DNA of 64,000 nucleotides from Pteria penguin (lineage: Eukaryota > Mollusca > Bivalvia > Pterioida > Pteriidae). Positions 1-11,239 of the stretch are shown piece after piece. The stretch lies in the NCBI GenBank assembly GCA_035048485.1, contig CM068585.1:18222501-18286500 (forward strand), given 5' to 3'. The notes below the pieces were generated by a model. It had not been told where the DNA came from. It searched no databases and saw only the letters and a program-made list of their open reading frames with translations. Made by a program: the position numbers and the translations under genes. The stretch's first letter is position 1. Each line of letters begins with the position of its first letter.

Positions 1-560
1 CTGAAAGTAAGTTATGAATTTTTGGGTATGTCCAAGTCCAAAACATCAGTACAGCACATGACAAATCGAACCAACTGAGATACCATATGATGATAGTCTA
101 GGGACATCACCATCCAAATAAGGGAAATTTACAATAGCAAGTCCAAAATCGTCATGTTTATCGTAAATATTAGTATGAATTTTATCGTTAATTATCTTAA
201 TGTTGAAGACTAAGAAAGGTGTTTCTGTATCATACTTCATTAGCTTTGCTGAAATGAAGTTCGGCTGAGTATATTCAAGCAAATATCTTTCAAACTCAGG
301 GTTACTGATAAACGAAGATGTCATCAAGATATCTAGATGTATCCTTGGATTTATCAATCAGCTCAAAACGTTTAGATTTTTAATAGAGTGCATAAAGTCC
401 ACAGTATAGAAATAAATCTTCTATAATGGTGCACAGTTAGTACCTATAGAAATCCCAACTATTTGCTGATAAATGTTGCCATCAAATTGCACATAAATAT
501 AATCAATAAAAAATTCGTTGGCTTTATATAATTTAGCGTAAGTCCAGTATTTGTTTGTTC
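1..560 (-). pseudogene. Degenerate Penelope-like reverse transcriptase fragment
   Basis: Read on the minus strand, pieces of a reverse transcriptase can be followed with frame breaks and stops: a GISIGTNCAPL block near 430-465, a SRYLDDIF catalytic block near 315-340, and an IYDKHDDFGLAIVNFPYLDG block within 46-357. They align in order with GIPMGTNCAPL, YRYIDDLL and LYDKRDDFNFAITNFPF of the better-preserved copy at 16.2-17.4 kb. An in-frame stop separates the catalytic block from the C-terminal part. It is a dead retroelement copy of the same broad family, but a different subgroup judging by the YLDD and PYLDGD wording. Its 5' part is not recognisable beyond about 560. Confidence 0.75.
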
Positions 561-1424
561 GAAAAAAAAAAATCAAATTTATTGAAAGTACAGATATGTT
601 TTAAATTTTTTGTTAAGACACCAACGTATGAGAGACAACACCTTAAACATTTAATCAAATCATGTGGAAGAGAAGTATATAAGGTAGAAAAAAACATCAA
701 ATGTAGAGATTTAAGTACCTTGGAGGAGCTTTTCTATAACCTCGCTAGAGTATCCACATGTATAAACCAGAAGTAATTGATGTTACTGCTATGAAAAGCG
801 ACATTGCATCAGTAATATGTTTAGAAAGTACACTTGTGGACCAGTGAATAGAATTAGATATAAAACGTGATTATATGGATTTTTATGTGTTTTAGGAAGT
901 AAATACATAGTTGAAAGTTACATATTTATCAATGTTTATTTTGAAATCAGACATAGCCATGAGGTGGTTATGCAAGTTGTTGTCTTTGGACGCAGCGGTT
1001 TCAACCTATCTTTTGGTGGAGTTTAATTCAGTTTGAAGTACATTATTATAACATAGTTTCAAAGAAGTATTATACTATTCCCTGCTTCTTCAGCAGGTAC
1101 GAATACATATTTAGTATGTAAATCAGCCATCTTCTTTTTAAAACTTATAGACCGATCTGACAGTATATTTGGCTGTTTGAGGATTTTCCGTAAAATTGTT
1201 AATACGGATGTCGATAATTTAAATTTAAAGGCATGAACTTTTTCTTTTTTTACACCAACGTTTACAGTGTGTTTGAAACGCTTACTGAAATCTATTCTGG
1301 ATGGTAACCTATTTTTATGTCCATTTCATAACAGTGCTAATTCGGTGGAAGCGACGGAAAATCTTTGTTATATGAAAATGAAATATTTAATAATGTAAAA
1401 CACGAAAGTAACTGGTGTTACATG

Positions 1425-1560
1425 ACTATGGTACTAACAACAATGTACCACAGTGGACCCCCTCAAAATTTAGAGGTGAGACTCGGTGCCCGGGAGGAGT
1501 AAGCATTTCCTGTTTGGCTAGCCACACCTGCCGTGTATGTCCTGAAATCATATTAAGTCT
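1425..1560 (-). repeat. 3'-UTR-like fragment of the RT retroelement family
   Basis: On the minus strand this contains 'gtgtggctagccaaacagg' and a 'cttactcctcccgggcacc'-like stretch. The same phrase follows the reverse-transcriptase reading frame at 17555-17640 and recurs at 7375-7500 (+) and 25690-25835 (-). It is best read as a detached 3' end of that element. Only the shared wording supports this. Confidence 0.6.
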
Positions 1561-2093
1561 AAAACACTCATAACTGCGTAAACTTCCAAGATCAGCTTTG
1601 TCCAAGGTAGGTGTCAATTTAGTTACCGGAATAGATAGTGCTTGTAATAGTTTGTGACGGTCATTGCTTTTTGCTATACACAGACGATCGTCCAATGATC
1701 TATGTAATCGATTATGTCATTTTGCCATTACGGCGAAGGCCAAGTGACCTATGTTTTCGTTTCACATTTGCTCTCAGTGAAAAAATGTTAATATTGTTTT
1801 CACTGGAGGAAATATTTCTTTGTTGATGTAAATATATATATATATAGGTATTAAACCGACAATATCTACTATACAGGACATGCTAACTCTCCATGGGCAC
1901 CGGATTTTATTCCTTTTGAGGGTTTTGTAAATTATTCAGAAACTAAGGATTTCCTCCTATAATCTCTAAAATCGATAGCTCTCTCTCTCTCGTCTCTCCT
2001 TAAATAGGTTCTTTTGCTTTTACTTTTCCGTCAGTTTGGTATAAATTTGCTCTTTAAATATTTATACTTTCTATTTCCATAGTTAGGCCTCAA

Positions 2094-2136
2094 GCATCAT
2101 TGAAGAGATAAAGTTGTTGAAATGCGCATATGATGC
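2094..2136 (+). ncRNA. Decayed hammerhead-ribozyme-like motif
   Basis: GCATCA at 2094-2099 and TGATGC at 2131-2136 are perfect complements (stem I). Between them are TTGAAGA (CTGANGA core with its first C changed to T), a short stem II region, then GAAATGCGCATA, that is GAAA followed by a loopless ATGC/GCAT stem III and an AT-A cleavage position. This is the type I layout with tiny stem III reported for Penelope-like retroelements. The C-to-T change in the core should abolish cleavage. A better core lies at 13910. Confidence 0.55.
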
Positions 2137-2484
2137 GCATTATTAATGCATGTATATATTTGTATATGTATACATGTATATATTTCTTCTTATCATTATA
2201 GGTATATGTCTCCTACGTGTTTGCAGTTGTGTTTTATAATATATATATATATATATGATATATTTCACATAGTATGAATTATTATATTTCTGTGCAACAT
2301 TTCATACCGTTCTCTTCATATAGATACATTTTAATACGAGGATGGTAAATACTGCACTTAAACGATGTAGAAGGGCATAGGAAATATTTTTCTAACAATG
2401 ATCAGTCAGAATTGTAATGCAACATATGGTATTTAAATGTCATAATGCGAGGCCTGTACTGTTCATTACTTTCAAATGTATATA

Positions 2485-2815
2485 AAAGAAAAAAGAGGAG
2501 TTACCGGCTCAGTTATGTGGCAGAAGTCACCATGGAGCTATACAATACATGAATATACATAATATAATAGAACATTTAACACATTACAAAAATATTTGAT
2601 TGTAGTGCAATTACGATACCGACTTAGGACGGTCATTTAATTTGACAAAAGCCAAACAAATGGTGTGGTTAACCGGTTTACGGGCCCACCTTCCCACTCA
2701 CCGTAACAGCAGAACAATCAAAAGACGTACATTTAAAAATTTATAAATAATCCTCCATGTAAAGAACAAGGGTCAACAGGTATCGCATATTGAGAGGTCA
2801 TAAAAATATAAACAC
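2485..2815 (-). repeat. Dispersed repeat R1, longest copy
   Basis: This carries 'gcagaagtcaccatggagct', 'ataccgacttaggacggtca', 'ggttaaccggtttacgggc' and 'gagaggtcataaa' in order. The first half recurs inverted at 18190-18400 and in short form at 13035-13105; the second half recurs in the same orientation at 19200-19412 and, degraded, at 10020-10160. No coding frame is visible. The family is unnamed here and is probably a non-autonomous transposon or an untranslated part of one. Confidence 0.75.
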
Positions 2816-3539
2816 GTAAGGTATTGTAAAACACATAATGGTATAAAAATATATGCGACATCAACATAATAAAAACTAAAACTACTGACTGGCATTATAA
2901 ACACGTACACAACTCTTTTACTTATTATTCAGGTAAGCAATGGTTTACAGTTAATGTGCTTTAAATGTCATTTGTCTTACACAAATACTATTCTCAATTC
3001 CTTACTACTACTTGTCCACATACTATTAGCTTGTACTGAGAGGCCCTCTGCCTAAAAGTACACACTTTTAAAGATTCGCTTTTGCAGTCTGTTAAATCAG
3101 TTTTGACACTGTATCTACGATGATCTAAGTGATGTTCAAGATACGACTATAGAAGTATCAAACTCAACTTAACCAAAAAGAAAAGCCCTTCAATTTCTTT
3201 GAGAGCAGAGCTATGAAAAAGTTGGATATTATCTAGTTTTAAAATAGTTTATGATTTTTTTAATAAAGTATAAATTTTTACAATAGAACCAATGGACTTA
3301 CTCTACACCAGAATCACAAGAAAGGTACACGGAATTCGGACCAGCTGATCTAAGGAAAGTTCTCTGATTTTAGGCGTCACATTCTTTTTGAACCAGTTAC
3401 ATTGTTTGAACTACAGATATTTATGGACCTCATTATAGCATTTGTCATCTTTGTGATTAACTGCGAGCCATTCCTTAATCATATTCAGATTTGTTTAATT
3501 AGTTCCGTTGCTTAATCTTGCATATTATTTCTATTTCAG
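2816..3539. other. Unassigned AT-rich stretch upstream of peptide gene 1
   Basis: No gene or named repeat recognised. A TATA-like sequence (agtataaat, about 3268-3276) could serve the first cysteine-rich peptide gene, followed by a possible untranslated exon ending at a gtacac donor near 3330. This placement is weak. Confidence 0.3.
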
Positions 3540-3563
3540 TAGCTTCCTTTCATCATGATGAAG
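3540..3563 (+). CDS. Possible micro-exon of cysteine-rich peptide gene 1
   Basis: A polypyrimidine acceptor (ttctatttcag) ends at 3539, followed by a short stretch ending ATGATGAAG at 3563 and then gtctgt. Splicing in phase 0 to the exon at 5240 would give Met-Met-Lys joined to the conserved Ser-Lys-Val-Leu start. The three paralogues have the same layout (acceptor, short UTR, a few codons, donor), which is the reason to propose it. The donor is weaker than in the paralogues and the intron would be 1.7 kb, holding a SINE. The alternative is that translation begins at the ATG at 5228. Confidence 0.4.
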
Positions 3564-4426
3564 GTCTGTTGCGATTATGTCAACTTTACAAAGCATTCAT
3601 CAATATATTTTAGAAGAAATGTTTAATAATCATGCTTTAATACATAAATCGATATTCATTTTCACAGTTTCTTTTCTTTACATCATAATTCATATATTTA
3701 TCATCTATTTCAATATCTTCATTTTTTTTCATATTTACAATTGGTTTCATATATTCATAATCTATTTATTTTTACAGGTATTCATATTTGTTTGGGATAT
3801 TCATATTAGAACTCGGCTATGACTTTTTTATTTATTGTCCATAGATCTGATATTCTAATCATTTTAACGAACTGTGCTTGCACTAGCATGTTTTTATTTA
3901 CTTATGCAATATACCTTTTTTCAATTTGTATTTTAAATATATTGTTGAATAAGTGTAAATTTTATTTTGCAATCTTTCTCGTATTTACTATTGGAATAGT
4001 GGGCAATATATTTTACGTTTTTTAATATTCTATAATGTAAAATACGAAGTTAACGCGCGTGCCACACCTATGTGTCACTCACAACGATATACCCTAATGG
4101 AAATTCATAGTGTTATCATCGTCAAAATAAAGAAAACTCATTTGACTTTATTTATCAGTAAACGAAATATATGGCAATTTGTATTTTACTGCTGAACTTA
4201 AATCTCGTGTCTCCGTGGTAGCATCAGGGAAAAGCAGAAATTATATGGTCATAGAGAATGTGTTTAATGAATCCTTTTACTTCAAATTCATAGACTGTAG
4301 AAATTATAATTGTTAAAATTTCAAATGTAATGAATAATTTTGAGGGAGCTTCTTCACATTTTACTTTCAACAAAATACCTATTTTGAAGAAAAGATTATT
4401 AACATTCGCAATATATTTTATAATCA

Positions 4427-4438
4427 TATACGAAAGTG
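4427..4438. repeat. Left target-site duplication of the SINE
   Basis: The 12-bp sequence is repeated exactly at 4721-4732 on the other side of the element. Confidence 0.9.
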
Positions 4439-4720
4439 GTTGATTGATTGATTGATTGATTTTTGTTTTACGTCACACCACGAATATTTCATGTATATGG
4501 TGGCGGCATCTGCCTGATGCAGGGCATACAAATTTTGACCTTTGCAACGGACCCACCCGAAGCAGTGAGGGATCTTTAATGTGCCATGCATACCACGACA
4601 CGGGACCTCGGTTTTTACTGTCTCATCCGAAAGACATGACACCGGCATGACCAGAGCGGGACTCGAACCCCGGCCTCCCGATCAGGAGTCCGACGCGATA
4701 CCACTAGGCCACGCCGGCTT
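4439..4720 (-). mobile_element. tRNA-derived SINE, full-length, with perfect TSD
   Basis: Read on the minus strand it starts GCCGGCGTGGCCTAGTGG (A box) and has GGTTCGAGTCC (B box), a middle part containing TGCTTCGGGTGGG, and ends gtgacgtaaaac plus an (ATCA)n tail. A perfect 12-bp target-site duplication, tatacgaaagtg, flanks it at 4427-4438 and 4721-4732, so the boundaries are firm. It lies in the probable intron of peptide gene 1. Relatives are at 40761, 46147 and 56820. Confidence 0.93.
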
Positions 4721-5227
4721 TATACGAAAGTGAATAGTATGTACTATTACATTATAAGTAAATAGTATAGTATTACATTATATGTATATAGTATTCATAA
4801 CGTGTATCACTGACAATCAAATGTCGGGTTTGACAAAAGTATTATTTATTTATACATGTTATCCATAGTGATATTTTAGTCGAACGATTTAATTTATAAC
4901 TGTGACTCATATATGTTCCATACAATCCCTTATTTTTGCGCATTGAAATAACATGTTTACATGCGTTTTATTGCATCTCATATAATTCTCTTTAGTAACG
5001 CCATTTATCCTTACTACATAATGTCATTTCTATTTCTATGTTTAAATCTTGTGAAAGAATTAATACAATTGTTAATATAATCACTATTATCAAGAATTTC
5101 ATTTATACTTTTATTGATCTAATCTTCTTAGTACATAATTTTATATATGTAGTACACAATGAATGGAATGCATGCATAAAACGATAGGGAGAAAAGACAC
5201 TGAATAAGAGATAAGATTATTACATTG

Positions 5228-5434
5228 ATGTTGTTTCAGAGTAAAGTTCTGTTTGCCTTCGTGGTGTGTTCACTCCTCCTGATATCCGTGTCTGCAATCA
5301 GCCGTGCTTGTCGTAAAGCGTGTAACGCACAAGAAGCTGTGTGTGTCGCTGGCTGTAAACCGAATGCTAGCAGATGCAAAGGCAAATGCTTTACTGCTAA
5401 ACAGGATTGCTTCTCGAATTGTCGGAACAATTAG
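5228..5434 (+). CDS. Cysteine-rich secreted peptide, gene 1 (divergent paralogue)
   Basis: This small secreted peptide of unknown function has a hydrophobic signal segment (VLFAFVVCSLLLISVSA) followed by a basic mature part with eight cysteines spaced CX3C-X6-CX3C-X6-CX3C-X6-CX3C, ending at TAG 5434. Paired CX3C motifs six residues apart suggest two helical hairpins clamped by disulfides, as in hairpinins and kappa-type scorpion peptides; this is inference from spacing only. The ATG at 5228 sits inside a tttcag acceptor ending at 5239, so coding probably resumes at 5240 after splicing from an upstream exon, as in the paralogues. Polyadenylation signals follow at 5499 and 5510. Its middle loop is 6 residues rather than the 8 of the other three. 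A toxin-like, antimicrobial or signalling role is possible and untested. Confidence 0.8.
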   Translation: MLFQSKVLFAFVVCSLLLISVSAISRACRKACNAQEAVCVAGCKPNASRCKGKCFTAKQDCFSNCRNN

Positions 5435-5534
5435 CTCTTATTGAAAAAAAAATAATTTACATCTGTGGCGGGAATCAGTAGATGTCATAGTGCTGATTAA
5501 TAAAAGGCAAATAAAATCAATAAAATATACATTT

Positions 5535-6560
5535 TGTTATCTTTTCCTTTCTCTTTTACAATGAAACTTATTTTGAATATAATAAGCATAATTTAGACAG
5601 AGTACCATTGGATATTGAATGTCCAGATAAAACACTGCGAATTGTTACAGCAAAAGCAATTGCAAATCATACATGGAATGAGACCAGCTTGTTTATAATG
5701 GTTTGGCAGGGCTGTGAAATGTAGTTTGGTTTCAATTATCAACGGATTTGATAGCCTGAATTGACCGATGAAAATTTCATAATACTGTTCAAAAGAGGAA
5801 ACAGAAGACAAGACATCTGACAAAGATGTATTACACAAATCACCAAGAACATGCCCACAAAACATGATAATAGTAGAATAGGAAAATGCTCAGGTAGCAA
5901 ACGTGGACAGAACCAAATACTACTAAGAATTATAAAAATACGGTAGACCCTTGGAAGAACCAAAATGTGTGATAAGATGTCATGGAGTTATAAAAATCTC
6001 CTGTTTGCAGGTCTAGAAAGGGTTGACCAAACTAGTTTATTTTGTAGCAAAATGCGTTTCGTGAACTAGAAAGTTATTTTAATTAGTAATGAAAGGAAAT
6101 CTTCACTTGGTATGTATAAGAAACGGATGAATATGTAACACATAACAATAGTCACTTATGAGGCCATTTTCGTGCCATTTTAAAAAAGAATTTTTATTAT
6201 CTCGTTCGAGCGAGAAACTATATATGATTTAAGGTATTTTTGATTTAAGTATGATTAAAAATTATTTCAATTGATTCATACAATAATACATTTATATATG
6301 CATATATTTCAACTTCAAATGCATATAAATTTAGATCCACTTCACACTTACAAACACGATGTACATATGCATGTTTATTCTAAAACTCACAACTTATCAA
6401 CAGAAAGGAAACACTCAAGTTAAAGTATAATTTATTACATAGCGAAGAAGAAGAATGCGAGGGAAAAGGAGGGGGTTATTATGCCATCAGAGAATACTGC
6501 CTTCCTCTTGTAATTAAAAATAGTATAATAGCTATTATTTTATGATTTATAAACATATGC
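5535..6560. other. Intergenic DNA with one repeated segment
   Basis: No gene recognised. Positions 5793-5885 (gacatctgacaaag... ataatagtagaata) recur, diverged, at 19095-19190, so this part is an unnamed dispersed repeat. The remainder is AT-rich without recognisable features. Confidence 0.4.
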
Positions 6561-6564
6561 TATA

Positions 6565-7207
6565 AGCAATGAAAACTGGAAATATATCTACGGACAAAAA
6601 TACATTTTATCCCTTGACAGAAACATAGCTGAATTTAACTACAAATTATTACATAACATGTTATGTTGCAAAAAACAAATGTATAAATGGAAAAAAAAGA
6701 ATCTTCTGAAAATTGCCCACTGTGTGATGTAAGTGAAGATATTCAACATTCAATTTTTATGTGCAAAAATGTAGAAAATATTTGGAATATCTTAAGTTTG
6801 GTAATAAAAGTTAATATATCATGGAAAGATATAATATTTGGTTTCTATTTTGAAAATAACAAAGAAGTACAAAGGTTGAACATCGTCTCTTGTGTAGCTT
6901 TAAAAATGTACAAATATAAAATGTTTTGTAGGTTAGATAACTTAGAGGAAAAAGAATACAACGTACAAAATCATATTAAAAACTGCATGAAATTTTGGTA
7001 TACAGTGTTAAAATATAATATATGTAAGTTAAAAATTGATATAATAAAAGAATTTGCAGAACTTCTTTAAGATTAAAAAAGTATATAAATGTCTCTATGG
7101 TATTTTGTATTTTGCAGATTTAACATCATTGTTATGATATATCCTGACCCGGGTTATATCAGATTTGTACATGGGTTTATATAATAAATAAAAATTTAAC
7201 CAAAAAA
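6565..7207 (+). pseudogene. LINE 3' end: zinc-binding tail of a non-LTR retrotransposon ORF2
   Basis: An open frame from about 6565 to 7070 contains LDRNIAEFNYKLLHN then CPLCDVSEDIQHSIFMC, the CxxC...H...C finger typical of the region after the RT domain in LINEs (zf-RVT type), ending IIKEFAELL. A short AT-rich 3' UTR and an A-rich end (about 7180-7210) follow. It is therefore a 5'-truncated LINE insertion, with the RT and endonuclease absent. The frame has no stop over roughly 500 bases, so the insertion may be fairly young. Confidence 0.8.
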
Positions 7208-7374
7208 AAAATATTATGATTTCTAAATTTCAGAATTGAAATATAAACTGAATGGTAGTTACTGATATACAGTAAAACACTCATAATCATATTATAAAAT
7301 TTGACTTCGTGTTCTTGTCTCCTTCATGTGTTCATACGTGCATATTTATGTATTTACTTCCTAGATTTGACAAG

Positions 7375-7505
7375 TTGTTGCAGGACTTTTGCAACGGGTG
7401 TTGCATGCAACCAGGGGACGCTTACTCCTCCTGGGCACTCAATCTCACCTTGATTTTATTGGGGTGTCTGAATATGGCACTATACACGATATTATGAGAT
7501 ATGGT
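7375..7505 (+). repeat. 3'-UTR-like fragment of the RT retroelement family
   Basis: It contains 'gcaacgggtgttgcatgcaa', 'cgcttactcctcctgggcac' and 'ctcaatctcaccttgatttt', paralleling 17555-17640 downstream of the reverse-transcriptase frame. It has no coding capacity. Confidence 0.55.
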
Positions 7506-9320
7506 TTAACCTTCGGTACTTCTTCGTTTTTTACTTCATTACGTAGTCAATCAATCGGTGTGATTAAATGTCCTTCGCATAATCGATAATATCATGTAAC
7601 TCAGTGTAAGTGCAATATTTGTAATATTAGTTTTATTGTTGCAGAGAAATCTAGTGATATCAAAAGTAAATAAGCATGACTTTGAATCTCTGTTTAAACA
7701 CAGACGTATGTGAGCCGTCAGTATAGTTTTTTTTAACTACAAAGAGCAGTTTAACTTAACAATTTCAATGTAAGATATGATATTTTCACTACTCCATGCA
7801 CCTTGACAAAATCCTCGTTCTCCTCGAGTTCAACTTCTCAAGGTATTTTTGGTCATTGCTATTGCTTACTGTTCGTTATCTTGACATTTCTTTCATTGTG
7901 ATTTTCTGTTTTCAATGAAAATGTTTTTTCCGAACTGCAGTCCATAGGAAACTACGTAAATATTACAGTTGGTATCTTTTTATTTTTCAACGTAGTAATT
8001 ATAGAAATGTCAAAATTCAAGTACACGCTTTTCTAAGAATTATTGTATAAGCCCAAGTCTTTAATCAATATTATGAATTATCGATATTTCCTTTACATTT
8101 CGTAAACAAGGCCACCTGAATTCGTGACCGTTGACCGATTTCATCAATGAACTGAATACTTAGTATTAATTACCACATTCACCCATATCCATACAGTAAC
8201 AATACAAGCTGTGCAGGTACCAAATATAGCTCCATGTTAAAGATTACAAAAACGCATGGACATATGTGTCCACTTTGCATTTAATAATCTACAGCTGTTA
8301 AACATTCTATAGTGAATTACATGGGAATGAGTTTTTAATATGTGGATTAACTGTATTATTATACCAATTACATTAAACCATTTACTGCAATAATCGGCAA
8401 TAAATATAATAAATATAATGTAGTTTAGTCAAGAGTATTTAGTACAATATTATTTAACAAAAGGCATACATCGGGAATCAAAAATTATGACCATATGATA
8501 ATAAGATATTATCTACTGGTATTAACTATTTGATCAGTACTTAAAATCATTCCAGTTTCGTGACGGTTGTTACAATTGTCCTCAATTGGTACAGGAAATG
8601 CATTACAATAGAATAATTTTATGGGTTTATACGCTTATTTTTGTATGCTCTGCATATCCGTGACGACTTTTGTCAAACAGCTCAGTAAAATTTCTTTACT
8701 TTTTTACTATTTGTTCGTTGTTAAGAGTCACTATACATGCATGCATTGTCTACATTGTAGATTTTGTCTGAATCAATAATAATGCATTTCATATTGTTAA
8801 GAATCATGAATGTAGATTCTCTTGCTGATAAGAAAAAAAAACAACAACAAAACAAATGCAATGACAAAAACAATAATATTAATAAAAATAAATGAATAAA
8901 AATGTGAGAGAATAAAAGAAAATGGGTACATACAGTGTATTTTATGTTGAACTACTTTCATTGTTATAAACATGAATACATAAATCTATGTAAATGAACA
9001 AACATTATTAGTGATATTTTTATCTACTACCACCGTGGAAAACTTCTAATAAACTTTGACCAAGGACATTTGCTGACTCCTGGAATAGAACTCTATCCTA
9101 TAAGGATATTGACAAAGAAATGTTTGACCAAGTGTTCTTGTTTTCCTGGAAAACTTTGAGAGTATTGCAGTGGCTTATGATTTACATTATAGTAAATACT
9201 CTAAGGCATATCTAATTAATTATCCTTAATATGCCAGTTCTAAATGACCTAACAGAAACACCAATTCATTTGTAAACTTTGCGTATACCAGATGTTGAAT
9301 CTAGTCGAGTATGATGTATA
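7506..9320. other. Intergenic DNA without recognised features
   Basis: AT-rich non-coding sequence. I see no gene, tRNA or named repeat. An A-rich low-complexity patch lies around 8830-8920. Confidence 0.4.
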
Positions 9321-9328
9321 CGAAACCT

Positions 9329-9336
9329 TTATATAC
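9329..9336 (+). promoter_or_regulatory. TATA box of cysteine-rich peptide gene 2
   Basis: ttatatac lies about 25-30 bases before a short untranslated exon that ends at 9381 with a gtaaga donor. Paralogues at 14992 and 23127 have the same TATA-short exon-gtaag layout, which supports the call. Confidence 0.6.
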
Positions 9337-9809
9337 ATTCATTCTTTGAAAAATGACTTTAAATTCGTCAAAGCAGAAAAGGTAAGAGTGCAGCTGCTTG
9401 TTTTATACAGTTTCATTACACATAATATACTATAAATTATTCATCTATTAATATTTGATAATATATTAACTTATTTTCAATAAATGAGTCCTGCACTGCT
9501 CTACATACACACTGTATAGCAGTTACATTATTATGTAATGCACTTCAAAGCATGTAAGCATTAAGATATGCATAATTTTGGCACTGAGATTTTCTGTCGC
9601 ATTGGAGCGAAAAATTTAAAGCCATGTTTTCAGATATTTATATATCATATATCAGATACTTTGTTTATAAATAGTGTTCGTTAATGTTTATACATATGTA
9701 TTAAACTAATGTTCTCCATCATATTTATCAATATAAAATGATTGGCAATGATGCACTGTGAAACGTTCTTTTCGTCATTTCAGGTTCCCTTGAAAAAAAA
9801 AAGATAATC

Positions 9810-10303
9810 ATGCAGGTAAGGGCTGCATAACGCTAATATCAAGTACTGTTTAAAATTATTCTACTCACCAATGCATTTCTACAGAATATAATTGGGTTAA
9901 AGAATGGAAAGTAGACATCTTATCAGTTGTATGAGAAATATCGCCACTGACATGGAGATAATAAAAGAATAAGCACACAAACAGACATCACTATGTCTTC
10001 TGTTGTATTATTGTTGTGTTACCGACTAAGAACGGTCAAGTTAATTTACATTGTTTCTCAAATGTTGTGGACCCTTCCTATTCTCAACAACAGCACAATA
10101 GCAAAAGAACAAACATTCATTTTTTAAAAATATTCGTCTTATAGAGAATAAGGACAAATAGGCTACTCAAGTAAATAAGTTCAAAATTTAGCAAGTTTAT
10201 TTTTTAGTTTTACGTATTGACTTCCTTTTAGTTCATTTTTGGTTAGATTTTACATAGATATGCAAGCTCTCTGTTATTTTTTCGCCTAAATATGATGATG
10301 ATG

Positions 10304-10369
<66 letters not shown>

Positions 10370-10427
10370 GTAATAATAACAATAATAATAATAATTATTA
10401 TTATTAATATAATTATTGTTATTATTA

Positions 10428-10462
<35 letters not shown>

Positions 10463-10991
10463 ATGTAACTATATTATCGATTTAAATATTATTCTGCTCA
10501 TCATATGAAATTAATAAAGCGTTACATTTTATCCTGAAGAAAGTTTAGAAGTATCGATTGCAATACTCTGCATTCATTGCAAACGTTACGCAATATTGCT
10601 GATAAATTGATGTGTATTGCCTTAGTCCAGGTCTGTACTGATTGTATTAATGTGTATTGCCTTTCACTTAGTCCAGGTCTGTACTGATTGTATCGATGTG
10701 TATTGCCTTCCACTTAGTCCAGGTCTGTACTGATTGTATTGATGTGTATTGCCTTTCACTTAGTCCAGGTCTGTACTGATTGTATTGATGTGTTGCGTCA
10801 TCATTGCCTCCTTGACGATGGTTAATGCGAGGAGGAATAATGGAGGTATAATGCAAAGATGCCGAGACAGCTGCGTGAGAGTGGAAAGAGCCTGCGACAA
10901 AAACTGCAAATTTCACCATAACAAACACCACTGTAAAAGAAACTGCGCCAATGATCGGGACAGATGTATGTGGTCTTGCAGAAGAACATAG
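9810..10991 (+). CDS. Cysteine-rich secreted peptide, gene 2 (three exons)
   Basis: Proposed structure: untranslated exon about 9358-9381; micro-exon 9784-9815 (acceptor catttcag) ending ATGCAG at 9810-9815, donor gtaagg; main exon 10764-10991. The joined reading frame is in phase and gives Met-Gln, a hydrophobic signal segment (SVLIVLMCCVIIASLTMVNA), a short linker and a basic mature peptide with CX3C-X6-CX3C-X8-CX3C-X6-CX3C, ending ACA TAG. Polyadenylation signals are at 11019 and 11023. Start choice rests on the identical ATGCAG micro-exon in genes 3 and 4. The intron holds an (AAT)n tract, and its 3' splice region is tandemly duplicated (10609-10790). Closest to gene 3 (shared NNGG/NNG-IMQ and a C-terminal RRT). 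Function unknown; a secreted, disulfide-rich helical-hairpin fold is inferred. Confidence 0.82.
10020..10160 (+). repeat. Dispersed repeat R1, degraded copy
   Basis: Shares 'taccgactaagaacggtcaa', an 'aacagcacaatagcaaaaga' analogue and 'gagaataaggacaa' with the second half of the 2485-2815 copy. It lies within the second intron of peptide gene 2. Confidence 0.6.
10294..10462. repeat. (AAT)n/(ATT)n microsatellite in peptide gene 2 intron
   Basis: A run of aat units switches to att units about half way, so the two halves are inverted and can fold back. The same microsatellite type occupies the equivalent intron of gene 4 (24110-24315). Confidence 0.9.
10609..10790 (+). repeat. 46-bp tandem repeat spanning a 3' splice site
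   Basis: Units of 46 bp (first one 40 bp) read tgtgtattgcctttcacttag followed by tccaggtctgtactgattg. The last unit contains the functional intron end (AG at 10762-10763) and the first signal-peptide codons of peptide gene 2. AG dinucleotides in the same context end at 10671 and 10717, exactly 46 bases apart, and a shorter version ends at 10625. Because 46 is not a multiple of three, splicing to an upstream copy would shift the frame. Confidence 0.85.
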
Positions 10992-11084
10992 TATAATCAA
11001 TGTTATAAATACACTCATAATAAATAAAAATTAGTTCGGTATTAGTGTTGGTCTTTTAATTCATTACCAATATCAATATTTTTG

Positions 11085-11108
11085 CATCAGATGCGCATTT
11101 CGAGAGGG
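11085..11108 (-). ncRNA. 3' half of a hammerhead-like motif
   Basis: On the minus strand this reads ctcGAAATGCGCATCTGATGC: the GAAA, ATGC/GCAT stem III, cleavage position and TGATGC stem I strand of the motif at 2094. The 5' half (GCATCA-CTGANGA) is missing, so this is a remnant. Confidence 0.4.
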
Positions 11109-11149
11109 CCGAATAAAAACATATGTATAAAACCGTTAAGAGTAAAACA

Positions 11150-11188
11150 GACCGTGTGTGTGTGTGTGTGTGTGTGTGTTTGTGTGTG

Positions 11189-11234
<46 letters not shown>
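11150..11234. repeat. (GT)n microsatellite
   Basis: An almost uninterrupted tg repeat with a few c or t changes. The reading frame through it is not a gene. Confidence 0.95.
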
Positions 11235-11239
11235 ACTGC

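Noticed and set aside
10668..11018. Minus-strand 116-codon frame over peptide gene 2
   Set aside because: Shadow of the + strand peptide gene and its 46-bp repeat.
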